DNA from: Trichaptum fuscoviolaceum
Taxonomy: Eukaryota > Basidiomycota > Agaricomycetes > Hymenochaetales > Trichaptaceae
Direction: 5' to 3'
Assembly: GCA_910574455.1 (NCBI GenBank)
Contig: CAJSYZ010000010.1
Span: 1,888,770-1,952,769 of the forward strand
Length of the DNA stretch: 64,000 bases
Below the pieces are notes generated by a model that made no database searches, was not told the DNA's origin, and saw only the letters and a program-made list of their open reading frames with translations. Both the position numbers and the translations under genes were made by a program. This document shows, piece by piece, positions 19,983 through 32,200 of the stretch (position 1 is the first letter of the stretch; every line of letters begins with the position of its first letter).

Positions 19983-22308
19983 GGTTGAGCCCAGCGACGC
20001 AGTCTTTGGGATGAGATATGATGATCCAGTTGTCTGAAGGACCTTATCAGCCCCATTGCAAAGATATATACATTCCTTGAGCGCTAAGTAAAATTTTCAA
20101 TCAGCTAGAAGATTCAGTGACGGACAAGCTCTCGAAGTCTGGGAAGCAGGCACTCATCAACTTGCAGGAACAGAGCTATACAGACAGCTAATTCCGACCA
20201 CAGGCGCTGAGAAAACGGATGCACACAGCATAGCCTCATTGATGCATCGTACATGCCCTTTGAGATCCAAGTACACCACTATGGATACAAATCTATAGAG
20301 CCTTGCTTTCCGTGGGTGAGCTTGTAATCGCGATACCAGGCGGTGTTATCAGGAAGGTGACGGGGAGCCGCCAGAGTACTAGAGATCTAGCCAAGATTTG
20401 CCAAGTTGGGTAAGGAGCCCGATATCGATTGCGTTCCTCCTTCCTTGTTCTTCTTGAACTTCAATAGAAAGTTATCATGTTGCAAGATTTTGTATGAGAA
20501 GGAGGTTAGAATTGCTGAAAACCATGATGGTTGTCGAGTCGAGCTGCGTGGACTTCAAGTTCGCCGTTTAAGTTCTCGTCAAGTTGCGTGGGAATCAAAA
20601 ATTCCAATTCAAGAACTTGAAACTCCGATTCCACCCGGTGCCAATGGCAAAGTATTGCCTTTTCCGAGTCCGTTCATTACTACTAGTATCAGACTGCCAC
20701 TACCACTGGCAAACCAACCAAGGCTCTCCGCCGCCGTGCTCACTCGGCGCACATATACAGCTCTCATCGTAACTAGGCAACGAAGATGGTGACCTGTATC
20801 GAAGATTCATGCTCATACAGAAGTGCGTATACTTAAACCTATGGCTTGAATGGGTGTAATGCTGTGCGATCGATGATCAAGCTGCGCGCATGCATAGCAA
20901 GCGTGTCATACATTCTCTTACATTAACTCTTGATCAAGTGAGTTGTCCGAGCTGACTGACATCCCCTGTAATTGACGCCGAGGGCAGCCTATTGTGTTCC
21001 ACACTTACAGTTCCGTGCCTTGTACATGTATAAGAGTCACATTGAGTGGTAAAAAATGCATGAGCTTGGCAAGGCCTGGTCAAACACTGTTGTGGATTGC
21101 GGGACGGACTATGACGATGTCAACTGAATAAATATTGGAAGTGCCAACGTCAATGAGGTCAGACATGAATGCAAGAAACGCGTGATATCAGAGCAACGTA
21201 CGTGCAACGATTATGATACGGATTTGATGGATATGCTCTGGAGTCTGGAGCAAGAGAATGTAAATAAGTTGTTTTATTGCAAAGTTGCGTCTGTCGAGTC
21301 CATAGATGCGAAAATGAATCACGAAAACTGCGAATTTTACCAGAGTACCAATCAAATAACAATGAAGGACGAAATGAATGATAAGTGGATCATAAAGTGT
21401 CCTGCCACCCACGCCTGGGCAATATATGGAAGTGAAGAAGCAGTAAGGAACGCAAGATAGAAAGGTTAACCCCGATCGAAGTAATGGTACACGATAATTG
21501 AGCGCTGTGTATGTACAGCATATGATGGATGTATGAGCGAAGGAATGATGCAGAGTATGACTACAGATGAGAAAGTGAAGCCAGGTTTTTGTAGAAAGGA
21601 AGGGAGAGTAGTTTTATTCCCATCAGCTTAAGAGACGAATGATTATCAATGAGGAAAAGGTGGATGCACAGCGGTTTAGCATCATCGCTGTCATGGATCG
21701 CTGCATATGAGTTAGAGCGTCGACGTGTAGCCCGAAGAGAATGAATCAGAGGAGAGAGAGATGAGGTGACGCGTTGGAGGCGAAGGCCACCAAATTGCCT
21801 AGAGCCATGACCATGTCTCGGACCCGATTGAAGACAGCGGGTCAAGCAAGTGGACGGAGTATCATTCACGCATCTTGGATTAACTGCACAGATAGCGCAA
21901 CAATATCCCTACTGACGATGGTCATCAAGCCTGGGACACCACGAGCTTGGTCGAGTGCCACAGGTTGGCGCGGATCTTTGCGTGCTGAGCGCGCTGCTAT
22001 TGCACTGTAACGAATCTATGAGGTCGAAGAATAGAATATGGTCAATATCCCTTGTTAAACATAGAGTAGGTCATTAGATAATGAAGATGACGAGGACGAG
22101 GACGAATGAGCACCGGGTGTCGAGTCCGTCATCCGGGCTTAGGCGGTCATGGGTGGCCAGTGATGAAAGCGGCGGCCGAATGGAGATGAGGGAAGCAACA
22201 AAAGGCATATAGCTTTGATTGCCAAGGTGAATATCAACGAATGAACTTACGTGTACTCTGTAGTGACCATCCTGCTTGTTTTTCGGCACTGAGATTGAGC
22301 ATGACCAT
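19983..22308. other. Intergenic, mostly no gene recognised
   Basis: About 2.3 kb with only ORFs of composition unlike the neighbours (such as 20406-20792). The part after 22074 may hold the 3' end of the next minus-strand gene. Nothing else is supported. Confidence 0.4.
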
Positions 22309-23109
22309 CTAAAAAAGTAGGCGAAGTTCACCATGTAAGCTTAAATAGCGGGAAAAGCGAAGAAAAATCAGCACGTACTCTTCGTCAGTGAGCACGTTTG
22401 CACGAAACAGCTGCGCATGCTCTAGCAAAGTCATCCGACTCGCCCGCAAAAGTTTCTTGACGTCTACACCGTCCGCACACACAAAATCGTCCCGCAGGTC
22501 GAAGCGCGCGTGTTTCTTCGGGACGTCTAGGTCGACAGACGCATCATCTGCGCTCAGGTGAGATGAGCGTCCCGGTTGAGATGGAGAGGAAGGCTCTGCA
22601 TCAGGCTCAGGAGGGGCAATCACAACAGGCACGGGCACAACGGCGAGTGAGGGATGCGTCTTGGGTGCGTCTCCAGAGGACGAAGTGATGTGGCTCGCCC
22701 TCGCGCGGTCCCGTGCGCGCCGCATCTTGATGAAGATGTCGGCAACGTGCGGGAAGGACAGCGAGCGACTGGTGCTCGCGCTCGTCACTGACGCCGCCAC
22801 GTCCCGCTCACCGTTACCGGCCTGCGCCCCGCTGCTCGTCATCGAGCCTTCACGACCTTCCACCTGTTTGCCATTTCGCGCCGGGGTTGACACAACTCTA
22901 TTTTGTGACTGCTGCTGTTGAGCCGGGGCAGTGCTCTGTCTTCGTGGCGAGCTTGGCGTCGACCGTCCGAAGTCGGGCGTGCTCGCGAACCGCTTGGGGG
23001 CGGTAATCCTACTGACAACGGCTTTGGGAGACATGCTGATACCGAACGTCTTTCGTCGCGGCGAGGACGGGGGCGTCGTCGCTGTCTGTGTTGCAGTCAT
23101 TGTCGCCAT
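22309..23109 (-). CDS. Hypothetical low-complexity protein
   Basis: The N-terminal 200 residues are rich in Ser, Pro, Thr, Ala and Arg, with SPRR motifs at two places (TPPSSPRRK, STPSSPRRQ) that resemble cyclin-dependent-kinase or DNA-minor-groove type sites. A more ordered C-terminal part follows (VDVKKLLRASRMTLLEHAQLFRANVLTDEE). The frame then probably leaves through an intron at the GTACGT near 22376-22381. Downstream exons could read NLSAEKQAGWSLQST or a longer frame ending at 22074; I cannot decide between the two acceptor phases. The start at 23109 (MATMTATQ) is the first Met after a stop and has an A-rich leader. I do not recognise the family. The long high-GC frame makes a real gene likely. 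Confidence 0.6.
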   Translation of the reverse strand: MATMTATQTATTPPSSPRRKTFGISMSPKAVVSRITAPKRFASTPDFGRSTPSSPRRQSTAPAQQQQSQNRVVSTPARNGKQVEGREGSMTSSGAQAGNGERDVAASVTSASTSRSLSFPHVADIFIKMRRARDRARASHITSSSGDAPKTHPSLAVVPVPVVIAPPEPDAEPSSPSQPGRSSHLSADDASVDLDVPKKHARFDLRDDFVCADGVDVKKLLRASRMTLLEHAQLFRANVLTDEEYVLIFLRFSRYLSLHGELRLLF

Positions 23110-25236
23110 CGGAAAGCAAAGTGAAAAAACGAAGGAAGGATCAAAGCTAATGTGGGGTGTAAATGAAATGAACGTGTCTTATAGGCGCCTTTTTGACTCC
23201 ATCTCTTAGCTCTGTTTGCACTGCCAAACAGGAAAAGAAAGCCAAACTCCGCTCATTCCTTTTCGTACTACCAAGCCTAACCCGGTCCTTCATTTGTCCA
23301 ACCCCTTTTCTCTTGTCTCGCTGCATTGTTATCCTACTGGGCCCGATATGCGTGTGTGATGAGTGAGTATCAAGGAAGGAGGCGATAGTTCAGTGTGAAA
23401 GAGGTGTGTTGTACACCTGCAATGCAGCCATATGGTGATGAGGACGATGTTCAAGTTGCCGAAGATGCCGGAAAAATAAGTTCCCGGTTTTGGATGTCTG
23501 ACTTTGAACTTAATGTTATGTGTCAATCATTAGGCTCATCGCAAGTATTTCAGAACGTTGATCATTCTTGTTTGATTGATTGATCCTCAGGCCATCCTTC
23601 ATCCCAAATCTATCATGGTAAAACTGGTTGTCTCCACCAACGATGCACCTCCTTGATCTACTTTGAAGATTTGCGTTGCTTCAGCTATCGCGCATCATGC
23701 CAGCGTTCGGCGATCATACGGTTCATCATGAAAAACAAATAGAGAACCACCAGAGTCGCAAGCTGCGGACATAACACTGAGCAGATATCATGATACTCTC
23801 AGGACGTCGGCGAAGAATCACCTTAGCTTGCTTGTATTCTCATGCGGAGTAGCTAGGGAAGCATCTTTCGCCTTGCTTGTTGCCTTCATCTAACTTACAA
23901 TCAGCCGAAACTCCCGTAGGACGCTCAATGGACGGGGGTCCGATGAGTGTCCGTGAGTGTCTCAGAGTTGCGTCTGAATTATACAGGAGAGAAAGGCAAC
24001 TTAGTTCCTTGGACAAACCTCAACCGTGCCGCAACCATCCCCTTACCGCTGTCCCAAGGGATAACGATCGTTAAAAAGGATACCTGCGGATATTACATGT
24101 CTTTATATCACATCCTGAAGCGTCATGCTCTCCGCTGGAGCCAATCCTCTATTTTAAAACAGAACAATAATTATAAATTGCCGAGAAAAGAGACTACTTA
24201 GCGTTATGGCTAGTAGCTGTGCTGATCTTAAACCAGCACGTGCTTGACCCCACTTCCGCCCCCGCAATTAGCTTGCTTCGCGAAGCAAGCTAAGGAGCGG
24301 GGAGATGCCCAGAGGATGCTATAGTAAGTGGTGTTTGAGCGGCTTCAGAGATGAGGATGTATCTTCTAATGTAAAATAGTACTATGACTGGGCTAAGTAA
24401 CCTCACGGTAGCCGACTCTTTCGGCCTGTTTGTCGGGCGACAGTATGTAAGAACGAATGAGCAATGAGCCCTTTCTAACAGCAAATAAGTGACGACTCGG
24501 GTGTGGTATTAATTACCCCTATAGAGGCCATATCCTCGGAGCAATGTACATTGCTTCGTTTCGTGCAGCTATCCACAAGTGTGAACCTGTACGCTAGTAG
24601 GCAGAGACATTCTGACAGCAGGGAGCCCCTCATCTGCGTACTATAGCCCACTTCTACAGAAGATACAGAGAAGTTAAACAACTGGCATACTCTTCGCATG
24701 CGCATGCAGATGGGTCCAGCACATCCGTTTCATCCGAATGATCTGCCACTAACGCAAGTTTAGAGGTGCGATCGTGAGATATAGCTTGAGAGCTATCTGC
24801 ATTGATAACAAGATGTAGACATGCGCTAGGACAGTGGACGAAGTGGAGAAATTGACAACAGATCCTCAACTTGAACAGGGGATGAAGTAGCGCCGACCTG
24901 CCGACATGATCGGCGTGACTACTATTTACTTCAATTTGAGACTCCGCTACTGCCATTGACTCGGACACTCAGGCTGGCAGATCGGTCTTCATGTCATGTC
25001 AATGACCAGTAAAGAACAGTTCTTACGCTATGTTAGCAGGCATTAGCTTTGCCGCTCAATGAATAGTATTATGAATATAAGTAAGACGTGAACTACTGCC
25101 ATCCGGTGGCACACATTAAAGAAAGTACACAATTAGATAGTCCATTCCGATACAGTCCGATGAAATAATTTATATACAATAAACATTTCAAATCTTAGAG
25201 CTTCAGGGCTTCTTAAATGGTTTCTGCATTGGAATG
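23110..25236. other. Intergenic, no gene recognised
   Basis: About 2.1 kb between two minus-strand genes. Apart from the 26-base palindrome listed separately I see no gene or repeat. ORFs here are short and show no family features. Confidence 0.45.
24268..24293. repeat. 26-bp perfect palindrome
   Basis: Thirteen bases (TTAGCTTGCTTCG) are followed directly by their exact reverse complement. This could form a cruciform or hairpin, or be the footprint of a palindromic insertion. No loop is present. Confidence 0.85.
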
Positions 25237-27097
25237 TTACTCGTTAGCTCGAGGAAATGCTGCACGGCGACTTAGGGAGAGATTGCATACCATAAGGTCG
25301 AGACCTTTCAAAGTATCCCCCTTCAGTGTCTGCATCTCTAGGTCGGAGGAAAATCGAATGTCGAGGGTTGAGTCTGCGGAAGCATTTAGGCGTAGTGGTG
25401 TAGGAAGCTTGGCATCAGATCGTGGCTCATAGACATTCGGTCCGAGCTTAGCGCGTAGTGTACTCCTGTTGTTCAACCTGAAATAGACAGGAAGAGATAT
25501 TGTTAGCATTAATGGCCTTACAGATATGAACGGAAGCTGAGCTACTAACATCGCCACTATCAAAGCAAAACTGCTCAGTATTCCATTCGACGTTTAGATG
25601 AGTTGAGCACTTACGAAGTGTAATCACATGAAGCTTTCCTTGGCTAAAGTGAAACGGGAGCCTATTCAAATTCAAGCTTTTATTAGCATCCTTACGAAAC
25701 ACGTCCCTTGAGCGAGAAGAGCTTACCAGTAAAGTTGACTAGGATACATGAGATATGAGAGCATATGTCCTGCTTGAGACAGGGCGACCAGAATTCCGCG
25801 GTTGACTATCAGAAAGATCAGATTCTTAATGATCGAGCTTGTCCTAGTCAGTGCAAGATTTCAATGTAAGTATGTACATGGACAAATGAGACGGACGAGA
25901 GCCTACCCATTGAAGGCTACTTGTTGAGACGACAGGAAGTAAAACATCGCTGTGGTGCTGATAATGTCGCACACAACTGCTGTACCGTTATACACCCCAG
26001 CTAGAATCTGCGAGATGACATTCCATGAGACGATACAGAGTAGGCAATTTGCATTAATCCCACCTTGGTTATGGTCACTGAAAAGGCCGGTATCAAGCGA
26101 CCCAGTGCGAATAGCTCTATGAATATAGCTGTGAAAGAAGTCAGATTCTGTGTCATTTGACGACAATGAACGCGGATTACCAAGTCCAGAAGCGAAGGCG
26201 CATATGGCTAGCCCCACCTATAAATGTTAAGAATCAAAGGGGATTTAAGTTGCCGGAAGAAATGGTGCTTACAATTACAGCGGAGACGATCCGGGATTTA
26301 CTTCGTACTATAAAGTAGTCAGCGCGGATCGGGCAGCGGGACTTCATGGTCTTACTGACCAATGTATATCCGACTTGCATAGAAAAGCTGGCAACTAATA
26401 TGCAATCGTAATGATACTTCGTTATTTGACGTGCGATAAATATGAGAGTATACGTACAAGAATGTTACAGCGGTTGTGATGAGGAATTCTGCGCAAAAGC
26501 TCCTATAGTAGACAGTCAGAAGTCCGACTCTCTACTTAACTTCGGGATTAGACGTACTTCGTTATGTAGAGCATGGCGAGGAAGTTGCCGTAGTCCGTGA
26601 TCTTAAACAAAGTGAATATTTGGATGACCTAAGTAAACGGGAAGAACGCTGACCAAATACGAATACAGCGCGTGGAATTGAAGAAGGCTCGTAGTCATAT
26701 CCAACAAACTGCGAAGTCAAAGCTCAAGAGGGCTAGGTGGGGGGAAGAGGAGGAAAACTGACAATACAAAGGTAACCTGTAACGCGTGTCATCTTTCTTG
26801 ACCAGTTTCGAGCGCATTAAATAGTACTTACAAACCCCCGAAGTATCCATGAATCACTCGCCCAAGTTCCAGTGAAGTATGTGTAAGCCTGAGCGATGGA
26901 GATACCAAGGAATCTGTAAAGAAACTTATACATCACAATTCTTTCGGCCTTGGAATGTGACATACACTGTTCCTATCATTACACCTTTGGATGAAGCAGC
27001 TCGTGAGAAGACTGAAATCAAAGAGTGTAGCCTTTCACTCACCCCAATACGCAACTCCGAAGGTAGAATCCAAGCTTAAATTTACAGAGGTGGCCAT
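25237..27097 (-). CDS. DUF6534-type membrane protein 1
   Basis: About 16 exons rebuilt by phase and by comparison with the three paralogues; roughly 335-340 residues. The start at 27097 reads MATSVNLSLDSTFGVAYWG, followed by a 19-nt exon (VMIGTV), FLGISIAQAYTYF, LLDMTTSLLQFHALYSYL, ITDYGNFLAMLYITK, SFCAEFLITTAVTFF, CQLFYASRIYIV, VGLAICAFASGL, the VVCDIISTTAMFYFL helix and the NRGILVALSQAGHMLSYL helix. LPFHFSQGKLHVITL, a 7-nt microexon at 25550-25556 (LAM) and LNNRSTLRAK close the core. This order of seven hydrophobic segments fits the basidiomycete DUF6534 family, whose function is unknown. The cytoplasmic tail may stop at 25237 or be spliced once more to a short KPFKKP end. Confidence 0.75.
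25550..25556 (-). other. 7-nt microexon in DUF6534 gene 1
   Basis: TGGCGAT is bounded by an upstream ...ATAG acceptor and a downstream GTTAGT donor. Joined to its neighbours it gives TLLAMLNNR, matching the family consensus and the equivalent seven-base exons of genes 2 to 4. Confidence 0.7.
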
Positions 27098-27752
27098 GTC
27101 TTCTGAGACGGTACCGGTAAGAGAGGGACTTTCGCACAGAGGTGCTGCGCCATTGCACCATCACAAGATTTTATACGCGTAAGTCGTCCGACACCAGTGA
27201 ATGTGTTATCCGCCTGACAGTGGGCCCTCCTCAAACCGGCTCCGCGAGCTCTGGCCGGACGACTATCTAGGCGGTATATCAAAGAGGTGTTGTATGCATA
27301 AAAGAGCCGGGACGTTTGACCGAGGGAATTTCAAATGTTGCCCGAAATGGCTCGTTTCGGGATGTCAGTCTGTCACTCACCAGGCAACCGTGGACACCCG
27401 GGTATGTGTACCATGTTTCATTTGGGTGAGAGTTATAGCTTATATCTACCTAGCCTCCTCAATCCAATCATTGCAGCACGCGGATCACCCTCCCGTACCT
27501 CAATATATCTGTGCCGGAGATAATAAATTCTAAATGCACATGGTCTCAGATCGGCATAATTCTAGGTAATCCCGCATTCCATTCACTTGTGTATCGAGTT
27601 AGACTCCACAGCCAGACACAAAAGGACCATCGGACGTAAGAAAACGAAACCGAGTAGCATTAAATATTAATTAATCAAAGAACGGACGTCGTGTATGTCT
27701 GCGTATCGTCTTGTCGTGTATATTAGGGATAGTGCCCTGTGAAAGCGATGAG
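27098..27752. other. Intergenic spacer in DUF6534 array
   Basis: Promoter side of gene 1 and 3' side of gene 2. No gene or repeat seen. Confidence 0.45.
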
Positions 27753-29634
27753 CTAAGCCTGATCTGAGGGATCTCCGCGTCCGCTAGAGCCTGCCTGGTC
27801 GAGGCCTGGTTGCGATGTAGTGGTTGACGTGACATGTACCGGTGCCGCATCTATTTCCGGATGGCCGCCCTCGAAGGCTATTGCTGTCATCTCGGAGCCT
27901 GAGGGCGAAGGGTGGACGCATTTTAGCTTGAAGCCTTTTCGAGATCTCTCTGTGTACACCGGCACATTCATCTTCGTACGAAGAGTACCTCGGTGGTTTA
28001 ACCTGGATAGGATGTAAATCAATAGATATTGAGAGGGCATTGCGAAAAGGAGTTCAAGTTGCGTACATAGCCACTGCAGAGGAAACAAAACATTATTCAA
28101 GATTCACTGTCTTTCTAAGGAACCGCTTACGGAGGGTTATGACCTGAACCTTGCTCTGGCAAAGATGGAATGGTAACCTGTATTACGGTGGATGAACTGA
28201 GGATCACATACTAAAGTCAATCGGCGGAGATTTGCGTACCAATATACCCCAACAGGAGATGCCAAATAAGAAATGAGGTGTCCGACTTGAGTCACAGCAA
28301 TGAGAGCACCTCTGTTCACAGTGAAGAATAGGAGTGTCTTTATAACAGAAAGAGTCCTTTGAAGAAATATTAGATGATTCACTCTTTTTCAAAAATATTA
28401 CTCCGTACGTACCCAGGGTGGAACACTTCATGAGAAGATAGAAAAAGAACCATGGCAGATGTTCCCAGTATGTCACAAGCGGCGGCAGTGCTGCTGCTTA
28501 TAATGCCTAGAATCTTTGAGGTGGGGTCATATATAATTACTGATGTGAAGAGTAGAAAAGGAGGAACAGGTACTTTTTGATTTGATTCAGCGAGGCTTAC
28601 TTCGAGCCGGTGGTTAACATTCAGTTCAACCAAGTTTGCTTATACAGAGAGAGATTAGCATTTCCTATAAGCACAATTGAGGGAAATGTATAGTTTTAAG
28701 CACCTGCAGTGGTAATTAGAGAGCTAGCTGCCAGCACAATCTATCGGAAGTTGCGAGAAATTTGATCAGAGAGACTATTGAATTAAATGTATATCAGTAG
28801 TATGCTTACCATTAGAAACGGAGCAACCCGAGATCGTCCTTTCGCTGTCGCGAGTATCGTCAGCTTTCCGTACACAAGCACTGTGTTGAGATATACTGAC
28901 CGATATACAATTGATGAGCATAGAATACTTGAGTTCTGCATTCAAAGTAAGTCAATTAGTTTCGAAAGAAAACAAGAATGTTTAGATATACCCGAATATG
29001 ACGACAGCAGAGGCCATATACTCGGCACAGAATTCTCTATGATAGTGAACGTTAGTATTCCTTCATATGGAGGATAAGAAGCATATTACTGTGTGACGAA
29101 GAGGAAAGGTATAAGGCCCGAATCTGTTATCTATATAAATGTAAGCATTTTCTCAACACCGCTAACATGTCAACTCACAGTATATGCGTAGAGCGATTGT
29201 ACCGAGAGAGCACTGGCTGCAAAGTCTAAGACGCTAAATATGGAGTTAGCCCTGTGTTAATGACAGAATGACAGAACGAACATCATGGTCATGACCTGAA
29301 CAACGGCAAGTTAGCATATATTAAGTATATGAGTATATATCACGCACAAACGCTTTCTTCAGATTAGAATCCTCTTCTCCGGAGACAGAGAAATAGATAA
29401 AACCCTGAACGATTGAAATGCCGAGCAGCCTTCGGTAAGATGTAGTAGTAGTTAGGATCGCGTCGATACTGAAGATGACGATGAGAAAGCTCACACTGTT
29501 CCAATAACGACACCTAAATTGAATGTGTAAGTGCTCGCTTCTAGCAAAGGTGTGAGACTGAACTTGCCCCAGAAAATAGGACCCAAGTAATGAACCAAGT
29601 CAATATCAATATCGGTGTTTGTGTTGAATGTCAT
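27753..29634 (-). CDS. DUF6534-type membrane protein 2
   Basis: Same plan as gene 1, about 16 exons. The start at 29634 reads MTFNTNTDIDIDLVHYLGPIFWG. The first intron (29514-29567) appears to use a GC donor (GCAAGT), and the 19-nt exon lies at 29495-29513 (VVIGTV). Next come LLGISIVQGFIYF, VLDFAASALSVQSLYAYT, ITDSGLIPFLFVTQ, EFCAEYMASAVVIF, TQVFYAHQLYI, AKGRSRVAPFLM, NVNHRLEVSLAESNQK, ILGIISSSTAAACDILGTSAM, the NRGALIAVTQVGHLISYL helix and LPFHLCQSKVQVITL. The 7-nt microexon at 28067-28073 and the tail LNHRGTLRTK...DQAGSSGRGDPSDQA complete it. No in-frame stop remains, so the gene looks intact. Function unknown; integral membrane protein with about seven helices. Confidence 0.75.
28067..28073 (-). 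other. 7-nt microexon in DUF6534 gene 2
   Basis: TGGCTAT lies between a CTGCAG acceptor and a GTACGC donor; joining gives TLLAMLNHR in frame. Confidence 0.7.
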
Positions 29635-30382
29635 AGTCGATGAAAGATGCAATCGCTGAAGCCACATGTACTACGGGAAGAGAATTCTGGTCCCTTATAT
29701 ATTGCATTATAGAAGCCGCAGGATCTTCTGTAAATATAGAAGCAGCCTCGCGAGTACTTCAGTCTCAGAGTTGCTCGTGGGCTAGAACGTGCAAATTGCA
29801 GTAGTGTGGAGTAGCTTGGACGGCACACCATCTAAAGCGCCCTCGTCTGCATAATAAGAATCAGCTTCCCATCGCAGATAATAGTGCGAGACCTACTGTC
29901 ATTCTATTTTCCTGCAGATAAGAAGGCATACGTGGGAATAATCAACATAAATCTTCCTCACTGATGGTTCTAGTCCATTCCCTCCATCACAACACATTGG
30001 TAAGTCTCAACCTTAAGACAGAGCATTCGCTTTCTCCCGTGCGTTTTCTGCCTCTTTTACGAGCGATCTCATACGCACAAAGAACATACCGTGAGGCGCT
30101 GCCGTTTCGGCTACATTAGGATCTGTAAAAGCTTCAATCAGTGCATTGGATCATTTCATATGGACCCTCCCCGAACACGACGGAGTTGAGCCAACGGAGT
30201 ATATTTGAGCAGCATACACTTTACGAGGAATATGAAATCGACATCTAGTAGTACACGAAAGAATCAGCGGCGACAGTGGTGAAAAGGGGAAAAAAAAACG
30301 TAGAAAGAAGGCGAACGCAGCAAACACAAGATATCAAGTGTCCTTCCCACTTTCAGGCTTTGAGCAGTAGTTACCGAATGAG
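29635..30382. other. Intergenic spacer in DUF6534 array
   Basis: Between the start of gene 2 and the stop of gene 3. No gene, repeat or clear promoter motif seen. Confidence 0.4.
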
Positions 30383-32200
30383 CTACAAGGATGCAGATTT
30401 ATCTGAAGACCGACTCTCTACATCATCGATGGATAACTGAAACGCCATAGTTCTTGGTGTCATTGGAACCTGGTAACTCAAAGATGAGCACGCTGTAGTC
30501 GTATTTCCGGTGCGGATAGATGTTCCCCATTTCGTGCGAAGAGAGGTCCGGTTGTTTAGCCTGTGATACCGCCGGGTATGAAGAAGGTTAGCCTATCGTT
30601 ACACAGCCTATTGTGTAAACCTTACATGGTCACTAAAAGTATCACATCCGGAGCATTAATTAAGGCCGTATAGGTCCATATTGAAAGAAGTACCCACAAA
30701 GAGTTATGACATGCAATTTGCTCTCGCTGAAATGAAATGGAGTCCTGCGCGGGGAGTCACATCGTGAGCCCGAAGGCTTCAATTTCAACAACGACGGAAG
30801 GCCGTGAACACGTACCAGTACAGCTCTTGAGGAGAAAGAAAATAGGCAACCACGTGTCCTACTTGTGAGCTGGCGACAAGAATACCACGGTTCAAGGTAA
30901 AGAATATAACAGCCTTCAGAAGAGAACTAGTCCTATACAGAAAGATCAGAACGAAAGTTGAAACGAAGTTATTTGATGAGGTAAGTTCACCCTAAAGACG
31001 TAGTTCTGAAAGAGGCCAGGAAACAGAACATGGCGATGGTACTTATTATATCGCAAAGTGCTGCGATACCGTTGTTTAGACCGGCAAAGATCTACACTGA
31101 TAATGCATTAGCATGCGGATGAAAACGCCACAAATATTTCACAAGCCTTAATTTTGCCCTCAGAGAAGTCCAGAAGAAACCGATCAAGACTGAAGAGCTC
31201 GACAAAGATCGCTTGAATGGAAGCTTCAGTGGTCTCCTACTCTAAATCTAAGATATAGAAAGGGTAGAGGCTTTTACCAATTCCGGTCGCAAAGGCCCCC
31301 ATGGCAAGTACGACCTTCTCAAACATATTTAGTTTTAGGTTTACCAACAAGAAATGAAACTTACGATAATGCCCGGAACAAAAAGAGCACGCTCTTTGGC
31401 TACAAGGGAGTTCACTTTAAGTACAACTAGATGATAGTGTAAGAATCAGCTGCAGGACAATCACCGTTATAGATAAGTTTTGCATAGAAGAGCTGAGACC
31501 TTTCGAATAGATCATTAGCGGGAGTTATTCAGAGGGCAAATTGTTGTCACTTACATGAACGTCACAGCAATCGTAATAATGAATTCAACGCAGAACGTCC
31601 TGCGGTTTCAAACCTTAAAAACCCTATTCATCAGTAGTACGGCACTGCATGCGCACTTGGATATGTAGAGCAGCAATAATGGATCCCTGGCATCCGCAAT
31701 CTAGATTGTCTTTCATTAAAAAAAGGACTATAAACGGAAACAAAACCGCTCACCAGGTATTCGTACAGTGCTTGAAACGATAGGGCACTGGATGCAAACT
31801 CCAATAAACTGGAGATACTGTCATCGGCGAGGTATCCGTGAGAGTGGAGTCTCCTATTACTCACGTTACGACTGCAATCTAAGAAAACGTGTTAGTTTGA
31901 AAATGAGTATAACATTGAAAGGTACCATGTACGAAAGTTTGCTGTGACCGAGAATCCCCCGCGCCTGATCCAGAGAAGTATTGATAAGCCTGTACAAGGG
32001 AGATACCAAGCAGCCTATCAATGTTAATTGATGAGCCATTACAACCAAGTGTTATGACTGTTGATTTGACATACACAGCTGCTATCATAATACCTACAGA
32101 CATTCGAACTGAGTTATGTAGGGTACAATAGTCGAGAATCGAGATGTCACTCACCCCAATAGGCGACGCCATAGGTTGTGGCCAAAGTTATATCCGTCAT
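30383..32200 (-). CDS. DUF6534-type membrane protein 3
   Basis: No exon of this gene yields a long ORF, yet a full set of family exons can be read. The start at 32200 gives MTDITLATTYGVAYWG. Then follow a 19-nt exon (IMIAAV), LLGISLVQAYQYF, LLEFASSALSFQALYEYL, IADARDPLLLLYISK, TFCVEFIITIAVTF, SQLFYAKLIYN, VNSLVAKERALFVPGII, VVLAMGAFATGI, SIQAIFVELFSLDRFLLDF, IFAGLNNGIAALCDIISTIAMF, the LNRGILVASSQVGHVVAYFL helix and TPFHFSESKLHVITL. The 7-nt microexon at 30626-30632 and the tail LNNRTSLRTK... to the stop at 30383 end it. A GC donor (AAG|GCTTGT) is needed near 31146. Intact by this reading. An ORF-based caller would miss this gene. Confidence 0.65.
30626..30632 (-). other. 7-nt microexon in DUF6534 gene 3
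   Basis: TGACCAT lies between a TTTTAG acceptor and a GTAAGG donor; joining gives TLLTMLNNR in frame. Confidence 0.7.

Noticed and set aside
20406..20792. 128-codon plus-strand ORF
   Set aside because: No domain, no splice structure, no paralogue in the window; probably chance.
21182..21460. 92-codon plus-strand ORF
   Set aside because: Overlapped by a minus-strand ORF of similar quality, with no family feature in either.
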